Assembly (NCBI GenBank): GCA_904501755.1
Contig: CAJGBV010000006.1
Span: 1-64,000, forward strand
Reading direction: 5' to 3'
DNA length: 64,000 nt
From: Clostridiaceae bacterium
GTDB lineage: Bacteria; Bacillota; Clostridia; Oscillospirales; Acutalibacteraceae
This document shows positions 26,520 to 36,700 of the stretch, piece after piece. A program made the translations under genes and the position numbers. Below the pieces are notes generated by a model. It was not told the origin of the DNA. It saw only the letters and a list, made by a program, of their open reading frames with translations, and did not search any database. How positions within the stretch are numbered: position 1 is the first letter of the stretch; every line of letters starts with the position of its first letter.

Positions 26520-26548
26520 TTGACTTTGCTCAAAAACAATAGTATAAT
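26520..26548 (+). promoter_or_regulatory. Promoter of the nucleotidyltransferase gene
   Basis: TTGACT (26520-26525) and TATAAT (26543-26548), spacer 17. The leader of about 90 nt contains inverted repeats TTGAACG/CGTTCAA (26557-26597) and GTTTCA/TGAAAC (26607-26626), the latter just ahead of the ribosome site. Confidence 0.7.
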
Positions 26549-26646
26549 ACCACGTGTTGAACGCAAAAATCGAGTTTTTTTGATAAAATACGTTCAAAAT
26601 AATTTGGTTTCACAAAAAAATGAAACAAAATAAGGGGAATTATACT

Positions 26647-27543
26647 ATGAGTGAATGTAAACTTTCAAGAAAGTACTTTGATATACTCACCTATCTTGAT
26701 AAGGTGGCTGAAAAGAAATCACAGCGTGATATTGCGGAGAATACAGATTTATCCGTAGGAACAGTTAATAAGGCTATTGCAGAGCTTATTGAACTCGGTT
26801 TTATTAAAGACGGTGCTGTAACTGACAAGGGATATGAAGTTCTTGAACCCTATAGAGTAAAGAGAGCCGTTTTTATTGCTGCAGGTTTTGGCTCTCGCCT
26901 TGTGCCTATAACCCTTAACACACCAAAACCCTTGGTTCGAGTTAACGGCAAAAGAATGATAGATACTCTTCTTGATGCTGTTGTGGCTGCCGGTATTGAG
27001 GAAATATATATTGTAAGAGGCTATCTTGGCGAACAGTTTGACCAGTTGCTTTATAAATATCCTAACATTAAATTTATAGAAAATCCTCTTTATAATGAGG
27101 CAAACAATATTTCTTCCGCTCTTTGCGTAAGACATTTGCTTAAAAATGCTTATGTGCTTGAGGCTGACCTTGTGCTTTATAATCCTGAGCTTATACAGAA
27201 GTATCAGTATATCTCAAATTATCTTGGTGTTCCTGTTGATTATACTGATGACTGGTGTCTTATGACCAAAAACAAAATTGTAACCAAGGTGCAAATCGGC
27301 GGTTACGACTGTCATCATATGTATGGTATTTCTTACTGGGATGAGGAATCCGGTGCAAAGCTTTATGAAGATATCAAAAAGGTATACGAAATGCCCGGCG
27401 GTAAGGAAAGATACTGGGATCAGGTGGCTCTTGAATATTGCATAAGTAATTATAAGGTTGAGGTTCGCCAGTGTACCTTTGATGATATAATTGAAATTGA
27501 CAGCTATTCAGACCTTAAAAAGCTTGACGGAGCATATTGTTAA
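26647..27543 (+). CDS. Winged-helix plus LicC-like nucleotidyltransferase fusion
   Basis: 298 residues. Residues 1-65 form a MarR-like winged helix (KKSQRDIAENTDLSVGTVNK, ELIELGFIKDGAVTDKGYE). From about residue 70 a nucleotidyltransferase domain starts with AVFIAAGFGSRLVPITLNTP and KPLVRVNGK, then NPLYNEANNISSALCVRH and VLEADLVLYNPEL. This most resembles LicC-type CTP:phosphocholine cytidylyltransferases, which supply CDP-choline for surface polymer decoration; a sugar nucleotidyltransferase is the alternative. AAGGGG precedes ATG 26647; an ATG nine codons earlier in frame lacks a site. No licA, licB or licD lies in the window. Confidence 0.78.
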   Translation: MSECKLSRKYFDILTYLDKVAEKKSQRDIAENTDLSVGTVNKAIAELIELGFIKDGAVTDKGYEVLEPYRVKRAVFIAAGFGSRLVPITLNTPKPLVRVNGKRMIDTLLDAVVAAGIEEIYIVRGYLGEQFDQLLYKYPNIKFIENPLYNEANNISSALCVRHLLKNAYVLEADLVLYNPELIQKYQYISNYLGVPVDYTDDWCLMTKNKIVTKVQIGGYDCHHMYGISYWDEESGAKLYEDIKKVYEMPGGKERYWDQVALEYCISNYKVEVRQCTFDDIIEIDSYSDLKKLDGAYC

Positions 27544-27573
27544 AAAAATCCCTGCGAGAGCAGGGATTTTTTT
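27543..27573. terminator. Bidirectional terminator between convergent genes
   Basis: AAAAATCCCTGC GAGA GCAGGGATTTTTT. Confidence 0.85.
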
Positions 27574-29656
27574 ATACACTGTAAAGTAAATCGCAGTAAT
27601 TGGGGTAAGGCCACTCGTTTTCATCAACAAGGGTTTCGGCGGTGTCAACACTATTTCTTATAGAGTTCATAATAGGAATAATATTGTCGCGGTATGCCTT
27701 TGCCTTTTCAAGAATGTCTTCCTTTGTTTCAGCATCCTTGATTGCTTTTTCAAGACTTAGAGAATCCTCATAAATACTGTCACAAAGCTCAGAAAGCTTT
27801 TCTGTTACGCTTCTTTCATATTTTGCAGTTATTCCTGCACCCTCCTTTGCAGAAAGGTTAAGGCATAAATCGGCACTAACCTTGCTGAGTACGGGAAGAA
27901 GCTGTTCTTTTGCCATGCGTATAACGGTAAGACCTTCGATATGAAGACTCTTGTTATATCTTTCAATGTTAATAGACTCTCTTGATTTAAGTTCGGCCTC
28001 GGAATAAACATTGTACTTTTCAAAAAGTGCAATGTTCTTTTTATCTGTGTAGTAGGGAAGAGCAGAAACGGTATCGGTAAGATTTAAAAGACCGCGTTTC
28101 TCAGCTTCCTCCTGCCACTGCTTTGAATAACCGTCACCGTTAAAGATTATACGTTTGTGAGCTTTGTAGGTTTCGCGAATAATGGAGTGAACCTCGCTGT
28201 CAAAGTCCTTTGCTTTTTCAAGTCTTTCGGAAAAACTGTCAAAGGCTTCGCAAACAATGGTATTAAGAATGGTATTGACACCCGCAATAGACATAGGTGC
28301 ACCAAGCATTCTGAATTCAAATTTGTTTCCTGTGAAAGCAAAGGGAGAGGTGCGGTTTCTATCGGTGGTTGCCTTTCTTATAGCAGGAAGCGTCTTTACA
28401 CCGAAATCCATTTTTTCTCTTGCCTTTTGGGTGTACTCTGTATCGCTTTCAATAGAATCAAGTATGCTTGTCAGCTCATCGCCAAGGAACATAGAAACAA
28501 TAGCGGGAGGTGCCTCCTGACCGCCAAGACGGTGGTCGTTTCCTGCGGAGGCTACGGATAGACGGAGTAAATCCTGATGTAAGTCCACAGCCTTAATAAC
28601 AGCGCATAGAATAAGCAAGAACTGCATATTTTCACTAGGGGTTTTACCCGGGTTTAAGAGATTTATACCCGTATCGGTGGAAATAGACCAGTTGTTGTGT
28701 TTACCGCTTCCGTTAAGATTTCCAAATGGCTTTTCGTGAAGCAGACATACAAGGCCGTGCTTTTCAGCTACCTTTTTAAGAATTTCCATAGTAAGCTGAT
28801 TATGGTCGGTGGAAATGTTTACTGTAGTGAAAACAGGTGCCATTTCGTGCTGAGAGGGCGCAACCTCATTGTGCTTTGTTTTAGAGGGAATTCCGAGCAT
28901 CCAAAGCTCTTTGTCAAGTTCCTTCATAAAAGCAGACACTCTTGGGCGGATAACGCCGTAATAATGGTCGCCAAGCTCCTGTCCTTTTGGGGCGGGGGCG
29001 CCAAAGAGTGTTCTTCCGCAGAATCTTAAATCCTCTCTCTTGTCGTAAAGCTTTTTGTCAACAAGGAAGTACTCCTGTTCGGCACCAACGGTTGGTTTTA
29101 CGCTTTTTGCTTCATTGTTTCCAAAAAGACGGATAAGACGAAGCGTGGAATCATTAAGTGCCTGCATTGAGCGTACAAGAGGAGTCTTTTTGTCAAGGGC
29201 ATGTCCGCCGTGAGAATAAAAAGCGGTAGGAATACAAAGAGAACCATCCTTTACAAAGGCGTAGGAGGTAGGGTCCCAAGCGGTATAACCCCTTGCCTCA
29301 AAGGTGGCACGAAGACCGCCTGTGGGGAAGGAAGAACCGTCAGCCTCGCCCTTTATAAGCTCTTTGCCCGAAAATTCAAGCAGAACGTTTCCGTCGTCGG
29401 TAGGGGTAATAAAGCTGTCGTGCTTTTCGGCGGTAATGCCGGTCATAGGCTGGAACCAGTGGGTGAAATGGGTAGCGCCCTTTTCAACAGCCCAATCCTT
29501 CATCGCCTGTGCAACAATACCTGCAATAGATGGGTCAAGAGTTTTTCCCTGTTCAATGGTTTTCTTGAGTGCCTTGTAGGTATCCTCAGGCAGATACTCT
29601 TTCATAACCGTATCATTAAATACATTACAGCCAAAGTAATCGGTGATTTTTTCCAT
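27572..29656 (-). CDS. glnN: Glutamine synthetase type III
   Basis: 694 residues, the length of GSIII rather than the 450 of type I. Motifs include THWFQPMTGITAEKHDSF, LEFSGKELIKGEADGSSFP, AEQEYFLVD, NEVAPSQHEMAPVF and GNDHRLGGQEAPPAI. It makes glutamine from glutamate, ammonia and ATP in the cytoplasm as a dodecamer. ATG at 29656 follows AAGGAG; an in-frame TTG six codons upstream overlaps that site. Monocistronic with a consensus promoter. With citrate synthase and aconitase at 58-62 kb it fits glutamate/glutamine formation. Confidence 0.97.
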   Translation of the reverse strand: MEKITDYFGCNVFNDTVMKEYLPEDTYKALKKTIEQGKTLDPSIAGIVAQAMKDWAVEKGATHFTHWFQPMTGITAEKHDSFITPTDDGNVLLEFSGKELIKGEADGSSFPTGGLRATFEARGYTAWDPTSYAFVKDGSLCIPTAFYSHGGHALDKKTPLVRSMQALNDSTLRLIRLFGNNEAKSVKPTVGAEQEYFLVDKKLYDKREDLRFCGRTLFGAPAPKGQELGDHYYGVIRPRVSAFMKELDKELWMLGIPSKTKHNEVAPSQHEMAPVFTTVNISTDHNQLTMEILKKVAEKHGLVCLLHEKPFGNLNGSGKHNNWSISTDTGINLLNPGKTPSENMQFLLILCAVIKAVDLHQDLLRLSVASAGNDHRLGGQEAPPAIVSMFLGDELTSILDSIESDTEYTQKAREKMDFGVKTLPAIRKATTDRNRTSPFAFTGNKFEFRMLGAPMSIAGVNTILNTIVCEAFDSFSERLEKAKDFDSEVHSIIRETYKAHKRIIFNGDGYSKQWQEEAEKRGLLNLTDTVSALPYYTDKKNIALFEKYNVYSEAELKSRESINIERYNKSLHIEGLTVIRMAKEQLLPVLSKVSADLCLNLSAKEGAGITAKYERSVTEKLSELCDSIYEDSLSLEKAIKDAETKEDILEKAKAYRDNIIPIMNSIRNSVDTAETLVDENEWPYPNYCDLLYSV

Positions 29657-29696
29657 AAATAACTCCTTAGCCAAACTTAAAAATCTAATCTTTTAC

Positions 29697-29725
29697 ATTA
29701 TATAATATAAGTTTTTATTTGTCAA
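29697..29725 (-). promoter_or_regulatory. Consensus promoter of glnN
   Basis: TTGACA (29720-29725) and TATAAT (29697-29702) on the minus strand, spacer 17. Confidence 0.8.
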
Positions 29726-29747
29726 ACTAATGATAGTCACTTTTGCT

Positions 29748-31076
29748 TTATTTCAGGTCTTTAAATTTATTTAGGAGATAAGACCATAGTGAAAATTCCT
29801 CTTTTTTATATTCTTCAAAATATATTATACAGGTGTTAGAGGGGAAGGAAAGGGTGCTGAGTTTAAAATAAACATCCCCCATTTGCTCCACGCATTTTTT
29901 CTGTATTTCAACAACATAAGTTTCATAATTGTTACGAAAATCCACTTGAGATTCTTGGCTGTCAAATAAAAACTCGGCCTTGCGCAAACCCTTGTTGTAT
30001 GCATTAATAATCTCGCTGACAGTGGGTGTAATGGGGTCATCCTTTATAACAAGCTCATTTTTTACATAATAGTTATATTCATAGCTTTCGGCTTTTGGTA
30101 AATAAAAGTTAAAGGAATTTCCCTGTGAGATAAGTGTGGAGTCGGCTTTTGCATAGGTGATGTCAATATCGTGGTCGGCTCGAATGGATAGCTCTGTCAG
30201 GTTAAAGTATGTATGAAGAGCTTCTTTTCTTAAGTCATCCCAGGTTACATCAACGTGGTACCACTGTGAGTCAAGCTCTACCATATTCCACATATGGCCT
30301 ACGCCCCTTGAATCTCCTGTAACAAGTATACACTTAATACCTGCATATCGGCATAAAAGCTTAAATGCTCTTGCATATCCCTCGCATACAGCGTGTCCGT
30401 TTACAAGGGCACCGTAAGCAGTGTATATGCTGTCCTTAACATCCAAATCAAAATCGCTGTCATAGGTAACCGCTTTGCAAAGGGTATCGTGGATAATAAC
30501 CTCCTTTTCGAAATCGCTTTCGGCATTACGGGTTTTTTCAATTATTCTGTTTATATTGTCGTAAAATTCCTCGGCATTATCTTCAATCTGCTTTTTTGTA
30601 AAGCCGTATCCGTCCTCTGCATCATTTCTCTTAAAGGCTACCGAGGTTTTGCCGTCGTGCAGATTTATGTAATAAGAAACCGGCATCCAGTAATACTCGG
30701 GAAAATCATTTGAAAGTGCGCGGTAAGCACGGGCAACATTAACCGAAGCATTGTTGCCTAAATACCCCATATCTATCCAGCCTACTGTCAGATTTCTTAC
30801 CATATTAAGCATTGTGCGGTAAAGGAATTGCTCGGTTTCGTCAAGAAAATAATAGGACCATATAAAATCCTTTTCCTCGTCTGTAAGCTGAGCCTGACTG
30901 CCCGACAGTGCCGAAACGCTTTCATCGGTTGCTATTTGAGGGGCGGTTATAACAGTGCCTGTATTTATAGTGGCTTCCCTGTCGGGAGGGACTTCTTCTT
31001 TAAGGGTACAGCCGCAGGAAAAACAAAGCCCCAAACAGAGCAAAAGACATATTGCAGTTTTAAAAAAACGCTTCAA
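29748..31076 (-). CDS. Lipoprotein with transglutaminase-like domain
   Basis: 442 residues. Signal peptide with lipobox near LCFSCGC, cysteine at about 22. A transglutaminase/protease-like domain spans about 170-290: nucleophile in GHAVCEGYARAFKLLC, histidine in VGHMWNMVEL and aspartate in WYHVDVTWDD. Such proteins sit on the outer membrane face and probably hydrolyse or rearrange peptide bonds in wall or exported proteins. The rest is unassigned. It follows the LCP-like gene by six bases, so both are one operon. Confidence 0.85.
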   Translation of the reverse strand: MKRFFKTAICLLLCLGLCFSCGCTLKEEVPPDREATINTGTVITAPQIATDESVSALSGSQAQLTDEEKDFIWSYYFLDETEQFLYRTMLNMVRNLTVGWIDMGYLGNNASVNVARAYRALSNDFPEYYWMPVSYYINLHDGKTSVAFKRNDAEDGYGFTKKQIEDNAEEFYDNINRIIEKTRNAESDFEKEVIIHDTLCKAVTYDSDFDLDVKDSIYTAYGALVNGHAVCEGYARAFKLLCRYAGIKCILVTGDSRGVGHMWNMVELDSQWYHVDVTWDDLRKEALHTYFNLTELSIRADHDIDITYAKADSTLISQGNSFNFYLPKAESYEYNYYVKNELVIKDDPITPTVSEIINAYNKGLRKAEFLFDSQESQVDFRNNYETYVVEIQKKCVEQMGDVYFKLSTLSFPSNTCIIYFEEYKKEEFSLWSYLLNKFKDLK

Positions 31077-31082
31077 ATATTT

Positions 31083-31700
31083 TTACCTCTCGTTAAGAAT
31101 GTTAAAGGAATTAAGAACATTATGGGCACTTTGCGTCCAACCATAGCAGGCAGGAGCAGAAAGTGTAGTTCTGGTCTTTTCTATTATACAGGAAAGAGCT
31201 GTGTCACTCAAGCCGTATTTTGAAATTTTTAAAAATATTGCTTCTATTATTCTTGCTCTTAGTGGAATGTCATCGGAGTAAGAGGCAACAAGATTGCAGA
31301 CCTGTACCCCTGTATAGCGGTTGGTTTCGCTATTTTCAGTTAACTCAATACCGCCGATTGTATCTATAAAATCCATCATAAAGGGGTAATCGCATACACA
31401 GGTATGAGCTATGTCAAAGCCGTATTCTTTTGCTATTTGCTCGTCGGCATTTTTTAAAATTACGGCAGAGGTAAAGTTTTTTTCAAAATCAAGGTCTATT
31501 GCTACACCGAAGGAATCAGGAAAAATAAAAAGCACGGTTGTGTTTTCGGGAACAAAGCCTGACTGACTGTACGGAACATCGGTTTTCGGAACATCTACCC
31601 CAATAAGATTTTCTCTTGTTAATACAAAAATTACCGAAGCGAACAGTGCACCGCTTATAATTACTGCACACAGCACATAAAGAAAAGCTTTCAGTTTCAT
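31083..31700 (-). CDS. Small membrane-anchored LCP-like protein
   Basis: 205 residues with one N-terminal membrane helix (residues 3-24) and an extracellular domain. VLFIFPDSFGVAIDL and PFMMDFIDTIGGIELTENS resemble parts of the LytR-CpsA-Psr fold, where an I-D-x-x-GG-I pattern follows the catalytic region. It is much shorter than true LCP phosphotransferases (about 300 or more) and the conserved arginines are not evident, so activity is doubtful. ATG at 31700 follows GGTGA. It is the first gene of an operon with the transglutaminase lipoprotein. Confidence 0.5.
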   Translation of the reverse strand: MKLKAFLYVLCAVIISGALFASVIFVLTRENLIGVDVPKTDVPYSQSGFVPENTTVLFIFPDSFGVAIDLDFEKNFTSAVILKNADEQIAKEYGFDIAHTCVCDYPFMMDFIDTIGGIELTENSETNRYTGVQVCNLVASYSDDIPLRARIIEAIFLKISKYGLSDTALSCIIEKTRTTLSAPACYGWTQSAHNVLNSFNILNER

Positions 31701-31719
31701 AAAATCACCAAGGATATTA

Positions 31720-31749
31720 TTGACCGATAAATACATTTTATGTTAAAAT
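31720..31749 (+). promoter_or_regulatory. Promoter of the ABC-F gene
   Basis: TTGACC (31720-31725) and TAAAAT (31744-31749), spacer 18. Confidence 0.6.
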
Positions 31750-31772
31750 GTCTTTTACTGGGAGTGATTGTT

Positions 31773-33665
31773 TTGTATTTTTCAATATCTGATGCAAATG
31801 TTTCATTTAGCGGAGAAAATTTGCTTACCGATATAAACTTTGAAATTAAAAATAAAGAAAAGATAGCTATAGTCGGAAGAAACGGATGCGGAAAAACCAC
31901 CCTGCTTCGTCTTATCAGCGGCGAAATAGAAGCGGAGGGAAGTAACGCCTGCGTTAATAGGTCGCAGGATATACAGATAGGCTATCTTAAACAGATTTCC
32001 TTTGAGGATTTGTCGGTTTGTCTTGAGGATGAGCTTGAAAAGGCGTTTGCTCGGTTTATAGATATGAAAAATGAAATGGACAGGCTTCTTGTTCTTGCTC
32101 AAAATGGAGATAATGATGCAATGCTAAGCTTTAGCACACTTGAGGAAGCCTATAAAAATCTTGGAGGCTATTATTATAATAAGGAAAAGGAAACCTTAAT
32201 CTCCCGTTTCGGTTTTGAAAGTCAGAGAAAAAAGCCTCTTTCTGAATTTTCGGGCGGACAGCTAACAAAAATCGCTTTTATGAAGCTTCTTCTTTCAAAG
32301 CCCGATATACTTCTCCTTGACGAGCCTACAAACCATCTTGATTTACAGACGGTGCAGTGGCTTGAAACCTATCTTCAGTCTTATCCCGGTGCAATAGTGG
32401 TTGTGTCCCACGACCAGATGTTTATAGATAAACTTGCAGATGTTGTTTATGAAATTGAATACGGCAAAATTACCAGATACCTTGGAAATTATTCTGCCTT
32501 TATAAAGCTTAAAGAAGCTCAGCGTGAAAAACAACTAAAGGAACACCTTCAGCAGAAAAAGGAAATAGAAAAGACACAGGCTCTTATTGAACGTTTCCGT
32601 TATAAAGCCACAAAGGCTGCAATGGTTCAGTCACGTATAAAAGCTCTCGATAAAACCCAAATTATTGAAGCTCCCGAACATAGCGATACAAGGGCGTTTT
32701 TTGCAGATTTTACCCCTGAACTGATAAGCGGCGGCAATGTGCTGGAGGTGAAGGACTTAAAGGTAGGCTATACCTCTGTTTTAGCAAAGGTAAGCTTCCT
32801 TTTAAAACGAGGGGAGAAAATGGGTATTATCGGTGCTAACGGCAAGGGCAAGTCTACTCTGCTTAAAACGGTTATGGGCAAGAATTCCTCTCTTGGCGGA
32901 AGTATTATTCAGGGAGTAAATGTAAGAATAGGCTATTTTGACCAGCATCTTGCACAGTATGTCAGCGATAAAACAGTGCTTGATGACTATTGGGATGCTT
33001 TCCCGTGTCTTACTCAGACACAGGCAAGAAGTGATTTGGGCTCCTTCCTTTTCAGAGGAGAGGATGTGTTTAAAAAGGTTTCTGTGCTGTCAGGAGGCGA
33101 AAAGGTACGCCTTTGTCTTTGCAAGATACTTAAAAAGAAGCCAAACTTCCTTATTCTTGATGAGCCGACAAACCACATGGATATTATAGGTAAACAGGCT
33201 CTTGAAGAAATGCTTAAAAATTATCCCGGTACAATTCTTTGTGTATCTCACGACCGATATTTTATAAAGGAGGTATGCGATAATCTTCTTGTTTTTGATG
33301 AAAGCGGTACCACACATTATCCCTTTGGTTATGAAGAATATGAAAAAATGCAAAGGGAAGAGTTGAATCAAGAAAAGAAAGAAGAAAAAACAGAGGAACC
33401 TTCTAAAAAGGGAAAATATTATTCTGCTTTTAAAGAACTTTCTAAAATAAACAAAAAAATAGAAAAAACCGAAGTAGAAATCGCACAAAAAGAAGAAAAA
33501 ATAGAGGAATTGAAGGCTCTTTTACTAAGTGAGGATATATCCTCTGACTTTGTGAAACTTCAGCAGATAACAAAGGAAATTGAAGAACAGGAAATGCTTT
33601 TAAACGATATTTATGCACAGTGGGAAGCATATTGTGTTAAAAAAGAGGAACTACAGAAAGATTAA
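31773..33665 (+). CDS. ABC-F family ATPase
   Basis: 630 residues, two ABC domains and no membrane segments. Walker A motifs GRNGCGKTT (about 35) and GANGKGKST (about 355), signatures FSGGQLTKIAF and LSGGEKVRLCL, Walker B LLLDEPTNHLD and LILDEPTNHMD. Between them lies the interdomain linker (RFRYKATKAAMVQSRIKALD), and the end is a coiled coil. ABC-F proteins act on the ribosome; this resembles the YdiF/YheS type of translation factor rather than a proven resistance protein. The start is TTG at 31773, with GGAGTG at the right distance; an upstream ATG at 31740 lies between the promoter and this site. Confidence 0.9.
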   Translation: MYFSISDANVSFSGENLLTDINFEIKNKEKIAIVGRNGCGKTTLLRLISGEIEAEGSNACVNRSQDIQIGYLKQISFEDLSVCLEDELEKAFARFIDMKNEMDRLLVLAQNGDNDAMLSFSTLEEAYKNLGGYYYNKEKETLISRFGFESQRKKPLSEFSGGQLTKIAFMKLLLSKPDILLLDEPTNHLDLQTVQWLETYLQSYPGAIVVVSHDQMFIDKLADVVYEIEYGKITRYLGNYSAFIKLKEAQREKQLKEHLQQKKEIEKTQALIERFRYKATKAAMVQSRIKALDKTQIIEAPEHSDTRAFFADFTPELISGGNVLEVKDLKVGYTSVLAKVSFLLKRGEKMGIIGANGKGKSTLLKTVMGKNSSLGGSIIQGVNVRIGYFDQHLAQYVSDKTVLDDYWDAFPCLTQTQARSDLGSFLFRGEDVFKKVSVLSGGEKVRLCLCKILKKKPNFLILDEPTNHMDIIGKQALEEMLKNYPGTILCVSHDRYFIKEVCDNLLVFDESGTTHYPFGYEEYEKMQREELNQEKKEEKTEEPSKKGKYYSAFKELSKINKKIEKTEVEIAQKEEKIEELKALLLSEDISSDFVKLQQITKEIEEQEMLLNDIYAQWEAYCVKKEELQKD

Positions 33666-33697
33666 GAAAAAACTTTTTATGTTTTTGCACAAAAAAA

Positions 33698-33726
33698 TTG
33701 ACAATGTCCAAAAGATATGATACACT
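33698..33726 (+). promoter_or_regulatory. Promoter of the dockerin protein gene
   Basis: TTGACA (33698-33703) and TACACT (33721-33726), spacer 17. Confidence 0.7.
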
Positions 33727-33758
33727 TTATACATAAAATTTTGAAAGGAGAAATTTCA

Positions 33759-36700
33759 ATGAAAAAACTTTTGAGTATTTTACTCGCAGTTTGTTTGTTG
33801 CTCACCACAATGGTTGTTCCTATGAGCGCCTTTGCCCAGCAGGAAGCAGACACAGAAACAGGACTTTATTATGAGTTCGATTTTTCTGAAGATAAACTTT
33901 ATGTGGATTATGATAATCCCGTAAAACCCGAGGGTCATACCTATGACTTCGTGGCTAAGAACAGTGGTACAAAGGTTAGCTATGGTAACCTTAACGGTAC
34001 AGATGCACTCTATATGTATTCTGCCGGAACAAAGAACGGTAAAAATTCTACCATTACTCCTCTTAAAGAGGACGGTACTCCTATTGTTATTGAACCGGGC
34101 AAGAAATACCAGGTTAATGTTGAGTACTATACTACCCGTTTTGCAGGTTGCTGGGCAAGACCTTATCTGCCTGTTTATACTCTTTCTACCGATGATTCAT
34201 TTGAAGGTATTGAGGCAAAGGATGCTGACGGAAACCAACTTTCTTTTGACGGCGGCTCTATGATTAACCACGGCGGTCTTTATAGCTGCACACAGATTGC
34301 TTACTGGGACAGCGGTAGAAATATTAGCGGTGCCGATAAGTATCTTGACGGTCACACCCTTGCCGTTGAAGAAACTGTAGACGAAGAAACAGGCGAAGTG
34401 ACAGCTACTACTAATGTATTTACCAATACTGATAAAAATTATGCCGATACAGCCGTTAAGGCAGCAGGTGCTAAGTTTTCTATTAGTAAAACTGTAACTG
34501 CCAAAACTGCCGCTGAGCTTGAGGCCTTCGGTATAACACAGAACGCTGACGGTTCCTTCTCTTACGACGGCAAAACCTATACCTCTTACCTTGGTATCGG
34601 TCTTCCAACCTCTTACGGTGCACAGTGGTACGAGGGCTACGATGAAAAGGCTCCCGCTAACAAGCAGGATGCTGACGGTAACTGGTATCATCAGGGTTAT
34701 GCTGAATACTACATAACCGATATTACCATTCAGGAATTAAACTCTGTTGCTACGCTTCATTATCTTGACGGTAATACCTCTGAAAAAGCTTTGACAAAGG
34801 GTCAGCCTATTGTACTTGAAGATGCTGTTGATCCTTACAACTCTTCCGATATTTTATGGTCACTATCTCCTGATGAGTATGTGGCTCTTCCTGAAGTTTC
34901 TGATGGAAGCAATATTGACATTTATCAGATTGCTACCGGTGTACAGGGCTTTGAATCCTATAGCCACAACACTCTGTATGTTGAAAATAAATGGCTCACC
35001 AACGCTATGATAAGCGATGAGTATGCTTACAGCGGCAAGAAGTCAATGAAGTATGAAAATACAAACCTTAATGTAATGACTGCTCAGCCAACTGATTGGG
35101 AAACAGAATGGACTAAATATTATAGCTATGATGCTGATACCGATACCTTCGCTATTCTTGGTGGCGACGCTGCTCCTACATTTGAAGCCGGAAAGTATTA
35201 TAAAACAAGACTTTCCGGTGAACTTGAACAGGGCGGTTTCATGGTTAAAGACCTTGGTCCTTCCGCTAAAGATGTAACTTATACATATGATTACAAGGTA
35301 TCCTTTAAGTACTATGTTCCTGAGGAAGCAGCTCAGAACTTTACTATTCATGCTTTACAGTTCAACACCGGTAACATCTGGTGGGGTTCAGCAACCACAA
35401 GTCAAAAATATATTATTTCAAAATCTGCTACAAATGGTTGGGTAGACTTTGAAATGCGCGTTAAGGCTACTGATGTAGGTATTAGTACTGCCAACAGCGG
35501 ACATCAGTCCATTCTCCTTGTTGTTAAAACCGAAGGTACATCCTATGCTAATGCAAGAAATAACATAATGTATATTGATGATGTTAAGGTTGAAGAACTT
35601 GACCTTTCCAACATCAAGGCTGTTTATCACTTCAATAACGGTCAGGAAGACTTAGTTGTTGAGGATATTGCCCCTGAAACAGATTTTGCTGTCAGTGCTA
35701 TGCCCGAGACAATTCCCGAGGGCAAATATTTCGCAGGCTGGTATCTTGACGAAGAACTTACTAGAGCTGCAGGTGCTACAATTAACACTTTAGGTAGTAT
35801 TGAGCTTTACGCTAAGTATGAAGATTATGTTTCTAATAAGACCTTTGATTATAAGAATGCTTCTATAGCTGCTGTAAACGGCCTTGCTTATATGAAGGAC
35901 GGCGTTTATAATACTACTCTTACCGAAACAAGCTGGGCTTCACAGGGCTATACCGCTGACGGCTTCTATATGGCTAAGCCCGCTACCGGTAGTGCAAGTG
36001 CATTTAATCCTACTAAGACCAGTGGCTTAGACCAGTTGACTGGCTCTCTTGCATCCAGTGGTTATACACATATTACAGACAAAGGCGATAAATACGCTGC
36101 TATGGAGGTTGGCGAGGAAACTAATATCGGTTGGGCTATTTTCTCTAACCTTATTATTAAGGATGCTTCCGGTAAGGCATTTGTTCCTAAGGCTAATACA
36201 GGCTATTCTGTAACCGTTAAGTACAATGTTACTGAGGTTGGCCCTGCAAATACAAAGCTTGACCTTATTGCAGGCAGAAAACTTTCAATGACTGCTACAG
36301 GCGCTAATGATAAAAACAACGCACAGTATGGTACAGCAAGCGCTGGTCAGATAAATCTTGATACCGAAGGTGTACATACTCATACCTTCACTATTTCTAC
36401 AGGTGCTATGGCTGATGCTGTTCCCGTTCTTTCACTTCATGCTACCCTCACCGGCTTTAAGGCTCGTAAGGTTGCTGAAGCTAACGGTGTTGAGTCCTAT
36501 ACTCTTGACGATGGAAGCGTAGTATATCCCTTTGAAATCATTGGCAGATCTCAGTTCTATATTGAAGAAGTAATCGTTGCCGAGCTTGATTGTTCCGTTA
36601 CCTATGTTAACGGTTCAAGCACTACTTCTGTAGCAGGTGTTAAGGGCGATGTTATTGAATATCCCGAGCTTGGTGCAAACATAAGCTATGACCACGTATG

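Noticed and set aside
28157..28561. 134-codon plus-strand ORF opposite glnN
   Set aside because: Antisense shadow of glnN.
31083..31700. Full LytR-CpsA-Psr phosphotransferase
   Set aside because: Too short and without the conserved arginines; reported only as LCP-like.
34197..34691. 164-codon minus-strand ORF inside the dockerin gene
   Set aside because: Antisense shadow of a repetitive, strongly biased gene; no ribosome site or family motif.
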